Shown: piece after piece, positions 44,275-53,549 of the stretch
Position numbering within the stretch: the stretch's first letter is position 1
Layout of the letters: each line of letters starts with the position of its first letter
Source of the DNA: Bradyrhizobium sp. SRL28
GTDB taxonomy: Bacteria; Pseudomonadota; Alphaproteobacteria; Rhizobiales; Xanthobacteraceae
NCBI RefSeq assembly: GCF_018596315.1
Contig: NZ_JAHEAG010000004.1
Coordinates: forward strand, 62,001-126,000
Direction of reading: 5' to 3'
DNA length: 64,000 bases
Program-made: the position numbers and the translations under genes
The notes under the pieces: generated by a model
The model's database searches: none
The model's input: the letters and a program-made list of their open reading frames with translations, nothing else
What the model was told of the DNA's origin: nothing

Positions 44275-45963
44275 TCACGCCGCGCGCACGGTTGAGAGGA
44301 ATTTCTCCACCTCACCCTTGAGATGATTGCTCTGTCCCAGCAGCGACCGGGCCAGCCCGTGCACATGCGTCGATGCCGCGCCGGTATCGGTCGCGCCGCG
44401 GTTGACATCGGTAATGCTGCCCGCGACCTGGGTGGCGCCCTGCGCGGCCTGCTGCACGTTACGCGAGATCTCCTGCGTCGCAGCGCCCTGCTCTTCCACG
44501 GCTGCCGCGATCGCCTGCGAGATTTCCGCGATGCGGCCGATCGTGCCGCCGATTTCCTGAATGGAAGATACCGACTGATTGGTCGCCGATTGCATCTGGC
44601 CGATCTGCTCGCTGATTTCCTCGGTCGCTTTCGCGGTCTGCGCGGCAAGCGCCTTGACCTCGGATGCGACGACGGCAAATCCCCGTCCCGCCTCGCCGGC
44701 GCGCGCCGCTTCGATCGTGGCGTTCAGCGCCAGCAGGTTGGTCTGCTCGGCGACCGCGCTGATCATTTTGACCACCTCGCCGATCCGGCTGGCGGATTGG
44801 GCAAGATCGGAGATCCGCGCATTGGTCTGCTCGACCTGGCTGACCGCCTCGCGGGAGATCTTGTGCGAATCCTGGACCTGGCGGCTGATCTCCGACACCG
44901 ATGAAGCCATCTCTTCGGCGGCCGCCGCGGCGGATTGCGCATTGGCCGAGGATTGCTCCGATGCGGAGGCGACGGTTGCCGAAAGCACCTGGGTCACTTC
45001 GGCGGTCTTGGTCAGTTGTCCGGCCGATGATTCGAGTTCGGACGAGGCGGTCGATACGGTCTGGATGATTTTTCCGATCGCGGAATCGAAGCCGTCGGCC
45101 ATCTGCTGCATCGCGGCCTTGCGGTCGCCTTCCGCCTTCAGCTTCAGGCCGGCCTGCTCCTGTTCCATCGACTGAACGCGCAGCGCGTTGTCCTTGAAGA
45201 CCTGGACCGCGCGCGCCATGGCGCCCACTTCATCGCCGCGGCTCAGCGCCGGGACCGAGACATTGAGGTCGCCGCCGGCAAGGCCCTTCATGACAGCTGT
45301 CATTTCCGCGATGGGACGAATGACGCCGAATGCCACGCCGAAAATGCCTGCGCCGATAACGAGAAACACCGCGGCCGAAACGCCCCACAATACCAGCGTG
45401 AATGTGCTGACGCGTCCCGTCGCCGCGACTTCCGTCGCCGCGTTCTGGTCGTTGGTTTGCTTGACGATGTCGTCGATGATGGCGCGGTGCGCCGTATAAC
45501 GCGCAGTGATCTCGGCGTAGGATTTCGCGGCCGCGGCGCTGTCGCTTTTGGCGAGCGCGGGCAACAGACCGTCCTGAATCGCGGTCCAGAAGCGGCGCAC
45601 CTCGCTGTCGGATTTCTCCACCAGCTTGGTCTTGATCACCGGATCGAGATCGGATTTGACCCAGAAATCGCGCCGCTCGTCATATTCCTTCTTGAGCTGG
45701 ACAATCCTGTCGCGATGCGCCGAAAGCTGCGCCGGATCGTGCAGCACGAGGGTGGCCTCGAGATAGGCTTCGATGACATATTCCGGCGGCGGCAGAATGT
45801 CGGCGATCAGGTCGTTGCCGAGTTTGATCTGGTTGTAGAGCGGACCGCCGACCTTGAGCTGTGACAGCCCGTAAACGCTGGTGGCAATCACGGCACCTAG
45901 ACCCAAGGCGGTGACCAATCCAAAAATCAATATTGCGCGCGAAATCGTTAGCCGCAGCGTCAT
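44275..45963 (-). CDS. Methyl-accepting chemotaxis protein
   Basis: 562-residue membrane chemoreceptor. First membrane helix near residues 8-30 ([17 protein letters not shown]), a helical periplasmic sensor, second helix about 190-215, and a HAMP domain. The signalling tip [21 protein letters not shown] is intact; [12 protein letters not shown] follows. No CheW-pentapeptide end is visible. The ATG at 45963 has GGAGAA seven bases before it. Orphan receptor with no che genes nearby; ligand unknown. Confidence 0.92.
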   Translation of the reverse strand: MTLRLTISRAILIFGLVTALGLGAVIATSVYGLSQLKVGGPLYNQIKLGNDLIADILPPPEYVIEAYLEATLVLHDPAQLSAHRDRIVQLKKEYDERRDFWVKSDLDPVIKTKLVEKSDSEVRRFWTAIQDGLLPALAKSDSAAAAKSYAEITARYTAHRAIIDDIVKQTNDQNAATEVAATGRVSTFTLVLWGVSAAVFLVIGAGIFGVAFGVIRPIAEMTAVMKGLAGGDLNVSVPALSRGDEVGAMARAVQVFKDNALRVQSMEQEQAGLKLKAEGDRKAAMQQMADGFDSAIGKIIQTVSTASSELESSAGQLTKTAEVTQVLSATVASASEQSSANAQSAAAAAEEMASSVSEISRQVQDSHKISREAVSQVEQTNARISDLAQSASRIGEVVKMISAVAEQTNLLALNATIEAARAGEAGRGFAVVASEVKALAAQTAKATEEISEQIGQMQSATNQSVSSIQEIGGTIGRIAEISQAIAAAVEEQGAATQEISRNVQQAAQGATQVAGSITDVNRGATDTGAASTHVHGLARSLLGQSNHLKGEVEKFLSTVRAA

Positions 45964-46020
45964 GGCAATGTTCTCCGGGTAATGAAAAAATCCCAGCGAA
46001 CGCAATAACTGCTATTTAGC

Positions 46021-46035
46021 TTAAAATTGCGTTTA
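46021..46035. promoter_or_regulatory. Candidate CtrA box upstream of the chemoreceptor gene
   Basis: TTAA, seven bases, TTTA: one mismatch from the CtrA consensus TTAA-N7-TTAA, about 58 bases upstream of the start. Confidence 0.35.
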
Positions 46036-46081
46036 TCCGGTCTGCTACCAACCGGAGAAACCGCTTGGGCCCCTTAAGAAA

Positions 46082-46543
46082 CTACGCCGCGCTCGCCGGC
46101 GGCAGGGCGAGCACCGAATAGATCGCCTGGGCATCGCGCGAGGCGCGCAGCTTCTTGGCGACGTCCACGTCACGCAGCAGGCGAGCGATCCGCGCCAGGG
46201 CTTTCAGATGATCGGCGCCCGCGCCCTCCGGCGCCAGCAGCAGGAAGATCAGGTCGACCGGCTGGCCGTCCATCGCTTCGAAATCGATCGGGCGCTCGAG
46301 GCGTGCAAAGAATCCGAACAGCTTTTCCAGTTTCGGCAGCTTGCCGTGCGGGATGGCGACGCCGTAGCCGACGGCGGTGGTGCCGAGCTTCTCGCGCTGC
46401 AACAGCACCTCGAACACCGAGCGTTCGTTCTGGCCGGTCAGGGCGGAGGCGCGCGCCGCCAGTTCCTGCAATGCCTGCTTCTTGCTGATGACCTTCAAAG
46501 CGGGGAGAATCGCCTCGGGTGCGACCAGATCGGTAATCGTCAT
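46082..46543 (-). CDS. ptsN: Nitrogen PTS enzyme IIA
   Basis: 153-residue EIIA-Ntr. The phospho-His is in GYGVAIPHGKLPKL (about residue 66). PVDLIFLLLAPEGAGADHLKALARIARLLRD has the usual helix. It regulates by protein contact (potassium and PHB control, and others). It lies downstream of hpf and rpoN, the classic rpoN cluster. Confidence 0.95.
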   Translation of the reverse strand: MTITDLVAPEAILPALKVISKKQALQELAARASALTGQNERSVFEVLLQREKLGTTAVGYGVAIPHGKLPKLEKLFGFFARLERPIDFEAMDGQPVDLIFLLLAPEGAGADHLKALARIARLLRDVDVAKKLRASRDAQAIYSVLALPPASAA

Positions 46544-46773
46544 GGGGCGTTCCGAGGTGAATTGAACCGTCTGGTTGCGAAGTAGGTTCTAGAACCGGGG
46601 CGTCAAGAAGGTGAGACAGGAGGCGGGCTTAGACCCGCGTCCCGATTTGGGGGCTTCTACTCCAACCCATGATCGGTGCCAACTCCCGAAGGGCCAGTTC
46701 CTGCACCCGGTCCGTTGAGGCGGCGGACCATAGGGAGGGTGGCTATGGGCGTCAATGCTGCCGGGCATATATG
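46544..46773. other. Gap between ptsN and hpf
   Basis: 230 bases with no credible ORF, structured RNA or repeat. Small GC palindromes (GGCGGGCTTAGACCCGC at about 46622) are present. It presumably holds the ptsN promoter and the hpf 3' end. Confidence 0.5.
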
Positions 46774-47361
46774 TCAGGGGGTAACCGCCGGGGGGTCGAC
46801 CCAGCCGACATTGCCGTCCGTCCGGCGGTAAATGATGTTCACCCGGCCGCTGGAGCCGTGCTGGAACACCATGCAGGCCGCCCCGGTCAGGTCCAGTTCC
46901 ATGACGGCCTCGCTGACCGAAAGCCGCTTTAGCGACGTGGTCGCCTCGGCAATGATCACGGGGCTATAGGTGGTGACTTCCTCGTCGCCCTCCGCCGGCG
47001 CCTCGATCACGTAGCTCGGCGCGTCGATATCCGCCAGCGCCGCGTTGGCGGCATAGGTCTTGCGGGCCGAGCGGTCCTTTAGCCGGCTCTTGTAGCGGCG
47101 CAGCCGCTTCTCGATCATCAGGAGCGCCTGGTCGGCGCTGGCATAGGCATCGGTGGCGTTGGAATCCGCCTCGAGCGTGATTCCGGAATCCAGGTGCAGC
47201 GCGCAGTCGGTGCGGAAGCCGAAGCCGTCCTTGCTCAGGGTAATGTGACCGGAATAGTTGCCGTCGAAATATTTTCTCAGGACCTCATCGGTGCGCTCGC
47301 TGACACGCGAACGAAGGGCGTCGCCGACACTGATGCTTTTCCCGGAGATTCGAAGGGTCAT
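46774..47361 (-). CDS. hpf: Ribosome hibernation-promoting factor, long form
   Basis: 195 residues: N-terminal HPF/RaiA fold (MTLRISGKSISVGDALRSRV), linker, and a C-terminal dimerisation domain (RLSVSEAVMELDLTGAACMVF, GRVNIIYRRTDGNVGWVDP) found in long forms that build 100S ribosomes. The start at 47361; the frame extends upstream to 47481 but that is not family sequence. Confidence 0.94.
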   Translation of the reverse strand: MTLRISGKSISVGDALRSRVSERTDEVLRKYFDGNYSGHITLSKDGFGFRTDCALHLDSGITLEADSNATDAYASADQALLMIEKRLRRYKSRLKDRSARKTYAANAALADIDAPSYVIEAPAEGDEEVTTYSPVIIAEATTSLKRLSVSEAVMELDLTGAACMVFQHGSSGRVNIIYRRTDGNVGWVDPPAVTP

Positions 47362-47481
47362 TTGATGCCTCACTTTGCCTCGATCACTCTGGTTTTGCTG
47401 GAGATCTTTCGGAAGACCGTGCCCACTCTCCTTCATGCTCTGGCGGGGAACCGAGACTATCGCGATTTGGCGCGAACGCAA

Positions 47482-49137
47482 TCAGGCCGGGGCCGTATCG
47501 CGGGACCGGTCGGAGGCGGTGGCAGGGGCTGAAAGGGCGTTACCGAGCATGCTCTGTTTGTCGCGGCGGCGCTGCACCGAGGAAGGAATACGCATCGCTT
47601 CGCGGTATTTTGCGACCGTGCGGCGGGCAATATCAATGCCGGATTCGCGCAATCGTTCCACGATGGTATCGTCGGAGAGGATCGCAGCTGGCGCTTCCGC
47701 ATCGATCAGCTGCTTGATGTGGTGGCGAACCGCCTCCGCCGAATGCGCCTCGCCGCCGTCGGCCGACGCAATCGATGCGGTGAAGAAATATTTTAGTTCG
47801 AAGCTGCCGCGATTGGTCGCCATATATTTGTTGGCGGTGACGCGCGACACCGTCGATTCGTGCATCTGGATCGCGTCCGCCACCGCCTTGAGATTCAGCG
47901 GCCGCAGATGCGCGACACCATGGGTGAAGAAGCCGTCCTGCTGGCGGACGATTTCGGTGGCGACTTTCAGGATGGTGCGGGCGCGCTGATCGAGTGCGCG
48001 GACCAGCCAGGTCGCGTTCTGCAGGCAATCGGTGAAATAGGATTTGTCGCCGTCCTTGCGGATCGTCTTCGACAGCTCGGTGTAGTAGACCTGATTGACC
48101 AGCACGCGCGGCAACGTGTCGCTGTTGAGCTCCACATGCCAGCCGCCGTCCGGGCCGGGCCGCACATAGACGTCGGGCACCATGGTTTGCGTGCGCGCCG
48201 AGCCGAACTTCAGGCCGGGCTTGGGATCGAGACGGCGGATTTCACCGATCATGTCGGTGATGTCTTCGTCGTCGACGCCGCACAATTTGCGCAACGAGGC
48301 GATGTCGCGCTTGGCCAGGAGATCGAGATTTTCCACCAGCGCTTGCATCGCGGGGTCGTAGCGGTTGAGTTCGCGGAGCTGGATCGCGAGGCACTCGCTC
48401 AAATTCCGGGCACAGACGCCGGGCGGATCGAATTTCTGCAGCACGGTCAGCACCGCATCGACATCCGCTTGCGCGGCGCCCAGCCGTTCGGCGGCCTGCC
48501 CAAGATCCGGCGGCAGATAGCCGGCATCGTCGACCAGATCGATCAGATACTGCCCGATCATGCGCTGCGCCGGTCCGCTGAACGCCACTGCGAGCTGTTC
48601 GGCGAGATGGCTGCCGAGCGTCACCTCGGCGGCGACGAAAGCTTCCAGATTGTAGTCGTCGTCGTTGGAGGCGCCGCCGCCCCATTCGGTATAGGCTGTC
48701 GGTGCCGCATCCTGCGCCACGCGGGCTGCGGCTTCGGCCGGCTCTTCGGAAAAGACGTTGTCGAGCGGGGTGTCCAGCGTCTGCTCGATCTCGGTACGGG
48801 TGCCGAGATCGCGGTTCAGCCACTCCTCCTGACCGGGTTCGAAGGCGTCGCTTCCTGGGCTGGTGCCCATATCGGAGGCATCGCCGCCCTCGTCGCCATA
48901 GCTGCCGGAATCGCCCGAATCGGAAAACTCGGCGCGTTCGGCGGCCGGTTCCCCAGCCACCGGGGCTTCGGGACCGTCGCTGGCGCGATCCAGCAGCGGA
49001 TTGCGCTCCAGTTCCTCCTCGACGAAAGCCGAGAGGTCGAGATTCGACAATTGCAGCAGCTTGATCGCCTGCATCAATTGCGGCGTCATCACCAGCGACT
49101 GCGACTGGCGGAACTCTAATCTCTGCGTCAGCGCCAT
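47482..49137 (-). CDS. rpoN: RNA polymerase sigma-54 factor
   Basis: 551-residue sigma factor for nitrogen and other regulons. Region I is LTQRLEFRQSQSLVMTPQL; region II is acidic. The DNA-binding domain ends with the RpoN box ARRTVAKYREAMRIPSS. Flanked by lptB and hpf in the usual order. Confidence 0.96.
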   Translation of the reverse strand: MALTQRLEFRQSQSLVMTPQLMQAIKLLQLSNLDLSAFVEEELERNPLLDRASDGPEAPVAGEPAAERAEFSDSGDSGSYGDEGGDASDMGTSPGSDAFEPGQEEWLNRDLGTRTEIEQTLDTPLDNVFSEEPAEAAARVAQDAAPTAYTEWGGGASNDDDYNLEAFVAAEVTLGSHLAEQLAVAFSGPAQRMIGQYLIDLVDDAGYLPPDLGQAAERLGAAQADVDAVLTVLQKFDPPGVCARNLSECLAIQLRELNRYDPAMQALVENLDLLAKRDIASLRKLCGVDDEDITDMIGEIRRLDPKPGLKFGSARTQTMVPDVYVRPGPDGGWHVELNSDTLPRVLVNQVYYTELSKTIRKDGDKSYFTDCLQNATWLVRALDQRARTILKVATEIVRQQDGFFTHGVAHLRPLNLKAVADAIQMHESTVSRVTANKYMATNRGSFELKYFFTASIASADGGEAHSAEAVRHHIKQLIDAEAPAAILSDDTIVERLRESGIDIARRTVAKYREAMRIPSSVQRRRDKQSMLGNALSAPATASDRSRDTAPA

Positions 49138-49343
49138 GAGGTCAAGAACCGATCCACTGAAAGTTGGTCCGATTCTTGCTTATATTAGTCCCAGGCCCTT
49201 GTACACGGCTTGACGGATGCAAAAATTGGGCTATAGCGCGCTCCGCGAGAATGGGAACCGGTTTGGGTCCGGGTTCGCCATAAATTCCTAAATGAGCGCA
49301 ATACCTTATCGCCCAACCGCACAACCCTTTGGCGCCGCGTGCG

Positions 49344-50354
49344 CTAAAGCCGGAATTCCTCGCCAAGGTAAAGGCGGCGTACATCCGGATCGTTGACGAT
49401 TTCTTCCGGGCTGCCTTCGGTCAGGATTTGCCCGGCGTAGACGATATAGGCGCGGTCGGTCAGGCCGAGCGTTTCCCGCACATTGTGGTCGGTAATCAGC
49501 ACGCCGATGCCGCGATTGGTGAGGTGGCGGACCAGGTCCTGAATGTCGCCGACCGCGATCGGGTCGATGCCGGCGAAGGGTTCGTCGAGCAGCATGTAGT
49601 TCGGCCGCGTCGCCAGCGCGCGCGCGATTTCGACGCGGCGGCGCTCGCCGCCGGACAGCGCAATCGACGGCGATTTGCGCAACCGCGTGATGTTGAATTC
49701 ATCGAGCAGCGAATTGAGTTCGGCTTCGCGCTTCTTGCGGCTGGGCTCGACGACCTCGAGCACGGCGCGAATATTCTGTTCCACGGTGAGGCCGCGAAAG
49801 ATCGAGGCTTCCTGCGGCAGATAGCCGATGCCGAGCCGCGCGCGCTGATACATCGGCAGCTTGGTCACGTCGTGACCGTCGAGTTCGATGGCGCCGCGAT
49901 CCGCCTTGATCAGCCCGGTGATCATGTAGAACACCGTGGTCTTGCCGGCGCCGTTCGGACCCAACAGACCGACCGCCTCGCCGCGGCGAACATAGATGCT
50001 GACGCCGCGCACGACCTGACGGGTGCCAAAGCTCTTTTCCACGCTGTGCACGGCGAGGAAGCCGGGCCGTTTGATCAGGCGCGGCGCTTCGCCGCCACTA
50101 GCCTTGGGACGGGGCGCCTGCGCACGGGGACGTGGCCTGTCTTCGCGCGGCGGCTCTGCGCCGGACTGCGGCTGCGGCAAGTCCAGCGCGGGCAGTGAGG
50201 CGGCGCGCGCCATCGGCGGCCCATCGCGCACCGGGCTTGCCAGCATGTCACCGAAGGAATCGCCGAGCGCGGTGATGTCGTCGCGCGAACGCGCAAAGCC
50301 GGGGGAGCCGCGTTTCACGGGGCGTCGACGGAACATGCCGAATAAATCCACCAT
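49344..50354 (-). CDS. lptB: LPS export ABC ATPase LptB with N-terminal extension
   Basis: 336 residues; the ATPase domain begins around residue 98 ([13 protein letters not shown]). Walker [16 protein letters not shown], signature [15 protein letters not shown], Walker [13 protein letters not shown] and H-loop ITDHNVRE are intact. Residues 1-95 are a low-complexity, Pro/Arg-rich extension not found in enterobacterial LptB (about 240 residues). With LptC and LptA it forms the lipopolysaccharide transport machine. Confidence 0.94.
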   Translation of the reverse strand: MVDLFGMFRRRPVKRGSPGFARSRDDITALGDSFGDMLASPVRDGPPMARAASLPALDLPQPQSGAEPPREDRPRPRAQAPRPKASGGEAPRLIKRPGFLAVHSVEKSFGTRQVVRGVSIYVRRGEAVGLLGPNGAGKTTVFYMITGLIKADRGAIELDGHDVTKLPMYQRARLGIGYLPQEASIFRGLTVEQNIRAVLEVVEPSRKKREAELNSLLDEFNITRLRKSPSIALSGGERRRVEIARALATRPNYMLLDEPFAGIDPIAVGDIQDLVRHLTNRGIGVLITDHNVRETLGLTDRAYIVYAGQILTEGSPEEIVNDPDVRRLYLGEEFRL

Positions 50355-50548
50355 CCCGCTGCGCTTACGCCTTTCACGGTGATTCCGCGACGCGCCCGCC
50401 GGCGAATCGCTTCACCCGCGAACCATGAATGAATGGATGTCCCCTGCCCAGCGAAACACCCGCCGTGCGCCCTGCCCAGTAGATACAGGCTCGCGCTACC
50501 GCCTTCAACCGTAGGGGCTATAAATAATCTTTAAGGCATTGATCTGTA

Positions 50549-51244
50549 TTATTTTTTACCGGGGATCAGCGACGGTATCTGTACCGGAGCCGGCGCCGGC
50601 TTGGAGCCGCCCGATCCCGACCCGCAATCCTGTCCCTGCATGAACATGCCCTGCACCTTGTTGGTGTCGGATTCGACCCGCGACACGCCGGTGGTCATGT
50701 CGACCTTGAGGCGGTCGCCGCGGAGCACGTTCTTGCACTGGGTCAGGACGACCCCGCCCGCCATGGTGATGAGGTTGGCCCGCGGGTCGAAGATCGCCGT
50801 CTCCCCGGTCACGACCTGGTCCTTCTGCGTGACCACGACGGAGCCCCTGGCCTCCAGCCGGCGGATCGACGAACTGCCGCCGGGCCCGGGCGTCGCAGAC
50901 TGCATCGACCCGGATTTCGATCCCTTCGGCGCGGCGGGTTGCGGCGAGGCCGGCGCCGCTGGACCAGAGTCATAGAACACCACCAGCGACTTCGAAGTCA
51001 TGGTGGTGTCGCCCTGCACCACCTTCACGTTTCCGGAGAATGTCGCCTCTTTCTTTTTGTCGCGCATTTCGAGCGACGCCGCCTCGATCTGAATCGGCTG
51101 GTCGCGGTTCTGCGAGAAGCCCTGCATCGCATTGGGCACGCCCGACATGGCGCCCTGGGCATGGGCGTCACCGGACGCGACCAGCGCGAACGCAAGCGCT
51201 GCGGCCGCAAAACTGCGCGAGAAGAACTGCATCATAAATTTCAT
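50549..51244 (-). CDS. lptA: LPS transport periplasmic protein LptA
   Basis: 231 residues. Signal peptide (FAAAALAFALVASGDAHAQ). QPIQIEAASLEMRDKKKEATF and GNVKVVQGDTTMTSKSLVVFY are OstA-fold strands. A Pro/Gly/Ser-rich insert around 95-122 and a Pro-rich tail are unlike short LptA proteins. The start overlaps lptC by four bases (ATGA). Confidence 0.9.
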   Translation of the reverse strand: MKFMMQFFSRSFAAAALAFALVASGDAHAQGAMSGVPNAMQGFSQNRDQPIQIEAASLEMRDKKKEATFSGNVKVVQGDTTMTSKSLVVFYDSGPAAPASPQPAAPKGSKSGSMQSATPGPGGSSSIRRLEARGSVVVTQKDQVVTGETAIFDPRANLITMAGGVVLTQCKNVLRGDRLKVDMTTGVSRVESDTNKVQGMFMQGQDCGSGSGGSKPAPAPVQIPSLIPGKK

Positions 51245-51972
51245 TTCGTGTTGGCGGACTTGCCGGTGACGGACCGCGTCCTCGGCGGTGGCGCTGGTTC
51301 AGGCTCGGGCTCGGGCGCCGGAGGGCTTTCCATGATCAGGTTCATCACGACATTGCCTTCGAAACGAACGATCTCGCCGCTGTTGATGATCCTGAGCCGG
51401 TCGGCGGTGAGCGTCCCGTTCAGCAGTTTGACGTCGACATGCTCGTCCGACGTCACTGTTCCCTTGTTGATATCGACATAGGCCTGCGAGAGCTTCGCCT
51501 CGTAACCGGTGGAGGATTGCAGGAAGATGTCCTTGCGCAGGTCCAGCATCTGCTGCTTGCTGTCGAAAAATCCCGTGCGCGCATCCATCGTCACCGTGCT
51601 CTTGTCCTCCATCAAGACCTTGGCCCGCAGCGTCTGGAGCTCGACGTGATCGGGGTCGGCCAGATCCTGGATCGCCGCCTTGGCCCACAATTCGTATGGA
51701 CGCTGGTCGGTCGAGAAGCCGGCGAGGTGCGGCGTTTCCATGGTGATCTTGGTGCCTGACACCACGAGATTGCCTATGTCGACGGGCAGCTTCGTCATCC
51801 CCGAGATGCGGAACGGGTTGAAGACCGAGATCGCGACGATACCAGCCATGGCCAGCAGCACGGCCGCCGGGACAGCGACCCGCAGCACCCGCACCATCCG
51901 GCTGTGGCGGGCGGCCGCCGCAAAGCGGGCCTCCATTCCGGTGGCATAGGCTGGGTTCTGTACCGAATTCAC
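51241..51972 (-). CDS. lptC: LPS export protein LptC
   Basis: 243 residues: single N-terminal membrane helix (VLRVAVPAAVLLAMAGIVA) and an OstA-like periplasmic domain. It receives LPS from LptBFG and passes it to LptA. I chose the GTG at 51972, which has TTGGAG six bases upstream; the ATG at 52050 is the longer alternative. Confidence 0.87.
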   Translation of the reverse strand: MNSVQNPAYATGMEARFAAAARHSRMVRVLRVAVPAAVLLAMAGIVAISVFNPFRISGMTKLPVDIGNLVVSGTKITMETPHLAGFSTDQRPYELWAKAAIQDLADPDHVELQTLRAKVLMEDKSTVTMDARTGFFDSKQQMLDLRKDIFLQSSTGYEAKLSQAYVDINKGTVTSDEHVDVKLLNGTLTADRLRIINSGEIVRFEGNVVMNLIMESPPAPEPEPEPAPPPRTRSVTGKSANTK

Positions 51973-52112
51973 CGTTGCTCCAAGGGGCCGCCAGGAACGC
52001 CAAGACAGCGTCATTCTACCCGCAATCGCGGGATTATGCAGCCTGGACACTCGCGATGAGTGTGACCGAAACGGGGCGGAAGCAGGCTCCCCGGCGCTTC
52101 AAATAGCCTCGG

Positions 52113-52727
52113 TCACGAATGCGCGAAGATGTCCTCGGCCTCCCAGCCGCCGAGATCGAGCTTTGCCCGGGTCGGCAGGAAGTCGAAACAGGCCTGCGCC
52201 AGCTCGTTGCGGCCTTCGCGCGCGAGCATGGCGTCGAGCCGCTCGCGCAACGCATGCAGATGCAGCACGTCGGAGGCGGCATAAGCGAGCTGCGCCTCGC
52301 TGAGGCTCGCGGATCCCCAGTCGCTCGACTGCTGCTGCTTCGACAGGTCGATGTTGAGGACTTCGCGCACGAGGTCCTTCAGGCCATGCCGGTCGGTATA
52401 GGTGCGGGTCAACCGTGAGGCGATCTTGGTGCAATAGACCGGCTGCGGCATCACGCCGAACGTGTTGTAGAGGGCGGCGAGATCGAACCGCGCGAAGTGA
52501 AAGATTTTTGTGACGGCAGGATTGGCCAGCAGCGCTTTCAAGTTCGGCGCGTCGGTATGGCCCTTGGGAATCTGGATGACATCGGCGCTGCCGTCGCCGT
52601 TCGACATCTGCACCACGCAGAGCCGGTCGCGATGCGGGTTGAGCCCCATGGTCTCGGTGTCGATTGCCACCGAATCCTTGTAGCGGGACAAATCGGGCAG
52701 ATCGCCGCGATGCAGGCGGATGGTCAT
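52113..52727 (-). CDS. RNase D-like 3'-5' exonuclease
   Basis: 204 residues: the DEDDy exonuclease domain alone, without HRDC domains. Acidic residues in SVAIDTETMGL, KIFHFARFDLAALYN and YAASDVLHLHALRERL. The function in alphaproteobacteria is unclear, so I give no rnd symbol. It is upstream of lptC in the usual order. Confidence 0.88.
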   Translation of the reverse strand: MTIRLHRGDLPDLSRYKDSVAIDTETMGLNPHRDRLCVVQMSNGDGSADVIQIPKGHTDAPNLKALLANPAVTKIFHFARFDLAALYNTFGVMPQPVYCTKIASRLTRTYTDRHGLKDLVREVLNIDLSKQQQSSDWGSASLSEAQLAYAASDVLHLHALRERLDAMLAREGRNELAQACFDFLPTRAKLDLGGWEAEDIFAHS

Positions 52728-52797
52728 GAAGGGAAGCCTCGTGTCTCAGGTCGATTCGACGGAAACACTAGCGCCCAAAGGTAAAGGAGGCGAGCGG

Positions 52798-52854
52798 GTG
52801 GGCATGGCTTATAGGACGAGAATTGGCGGCTTGGTGGCGATTTTACTCGCTTAG
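52798..52854 (+). other. 18-codon reading frame behind a strong ribosome site
   Basis: AAAGGAGG at 52783-52790 precedes a GTG at 52798; the frame reads MGMAYRTRIGGLVAILLA and stops at 52854. It is hydrophobic at the end. It may be a truncated membrane-protein remnant or a micropeptide; nothing else supports it. Confidence 0.2.
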
Positions 52855-52926
52855 CCCGCGTTCGGCTGCTTTGCGCGCCGTCGAGCATTGCCGTGATGCC
52901 GCCGCTTGCGGCCGGCTTCGAGATGG

Positions 52927-53085
52927 TCAGGCCGTCTTCTCTTCGGACGATTTCGGCGGCTGAAGCTCCGGACTATTGGCCCAGCGGTCGAGATTCTCGA
53001 TGACGTCCGCATGGCTCGGCCGTCGCGGAGGCGGCGGCTTCTGCTCTTCGGACAGCTTGCGCGGTAGCTTGATGTTCTCGGTCAT
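52927..53085 (-). CDS. Small hypothetical protein, 52 residues
   Basis: A short gene with good signals: GGAGC seven bases before the ATG at 53085, and a reading MTENIKLPRKLSEEQKPPPP, then RRPSHADVIENLDRWANSPE and a Glu/Lys-rich end. It is charged, probably mainly disordered with one amphipathic helix. It has no known domain. The composition and start signals favour a real gene. Confidence 0.55.
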   Translation of the reverse strand: MTENIKLPRKLSEEQKPPPPRRPSHADVIENLDRWANSPELQPPKSSEEKTA

Positions 53086-53257
53086 GGGCGTGCTCCACGG
53101 TCAGATTATGCGCCCGAGTAGACCACAAATCAACCATTAACTTATTGTTTTTGTTCTAGTATTTATCTAATTTGATGCTTGAATCTAGTTTGACGGAACC
53201 GCCGCCAAGGACAAGCGTCGAGTAAGCTACCCAATGATTTCAACGTGGGTGTTTTCG
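53086..53257. other. AT-rich intergenic stretch
   Basis: About 100 bases (53100-53200) of AT-rich DNA, unusual for this window, with TTATTGTTTTTGTTCTAGTA. It probably contains promoters for the flanking genes; no ORF is seen. Confidence 0.4.
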
Positions 53258-53471
53258 ATGTCCGACATACGCGGTGAGCGACTGCAGGTCATGCTCTCGC
53301 CGGAACGGCCATCGACGATTTCCACGTCGCGCGCGGGCTCGACCCGCGGATGCCTGCCGCAAGCAAGGGCCATGCGCGCGTCGAGGCGGCGTTCACGGCG
53401 AGCGGCCGGCCGAGGCCGTCGGGAAATCCCTGAGTTCGGTGCGCAAAGCGACCGCGTTTACTTTTCGCTGA
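53258..53471 (+). pseudogene. Decayed small ribbon-helix-helix-like gene
   Basis: It starts well with MSDIRGERLQVMLSPE, a start I associate with small Bradyrhizobium DNA-binding proteins, then loses frame. The next part (IDDFHVARG, ending in a stop) is in a second frame and the end (AEAVGKSLSSVR) in a third. No single frame spans it. Confidence 0.4.
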
Positions 53472-53549
53472 TACTTCCCTGCTATCTCCGGCTGCCGTTA
53501 TCGACCTCACAACCTGGGCAAGCCGCCAGCACACGGACAGCGGATTTTG

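Noticed and set aside
47860-49119. 419-residue plus-strand frame opposite rpoN
   Set aside because: Shadow of rpoN; no motifs.
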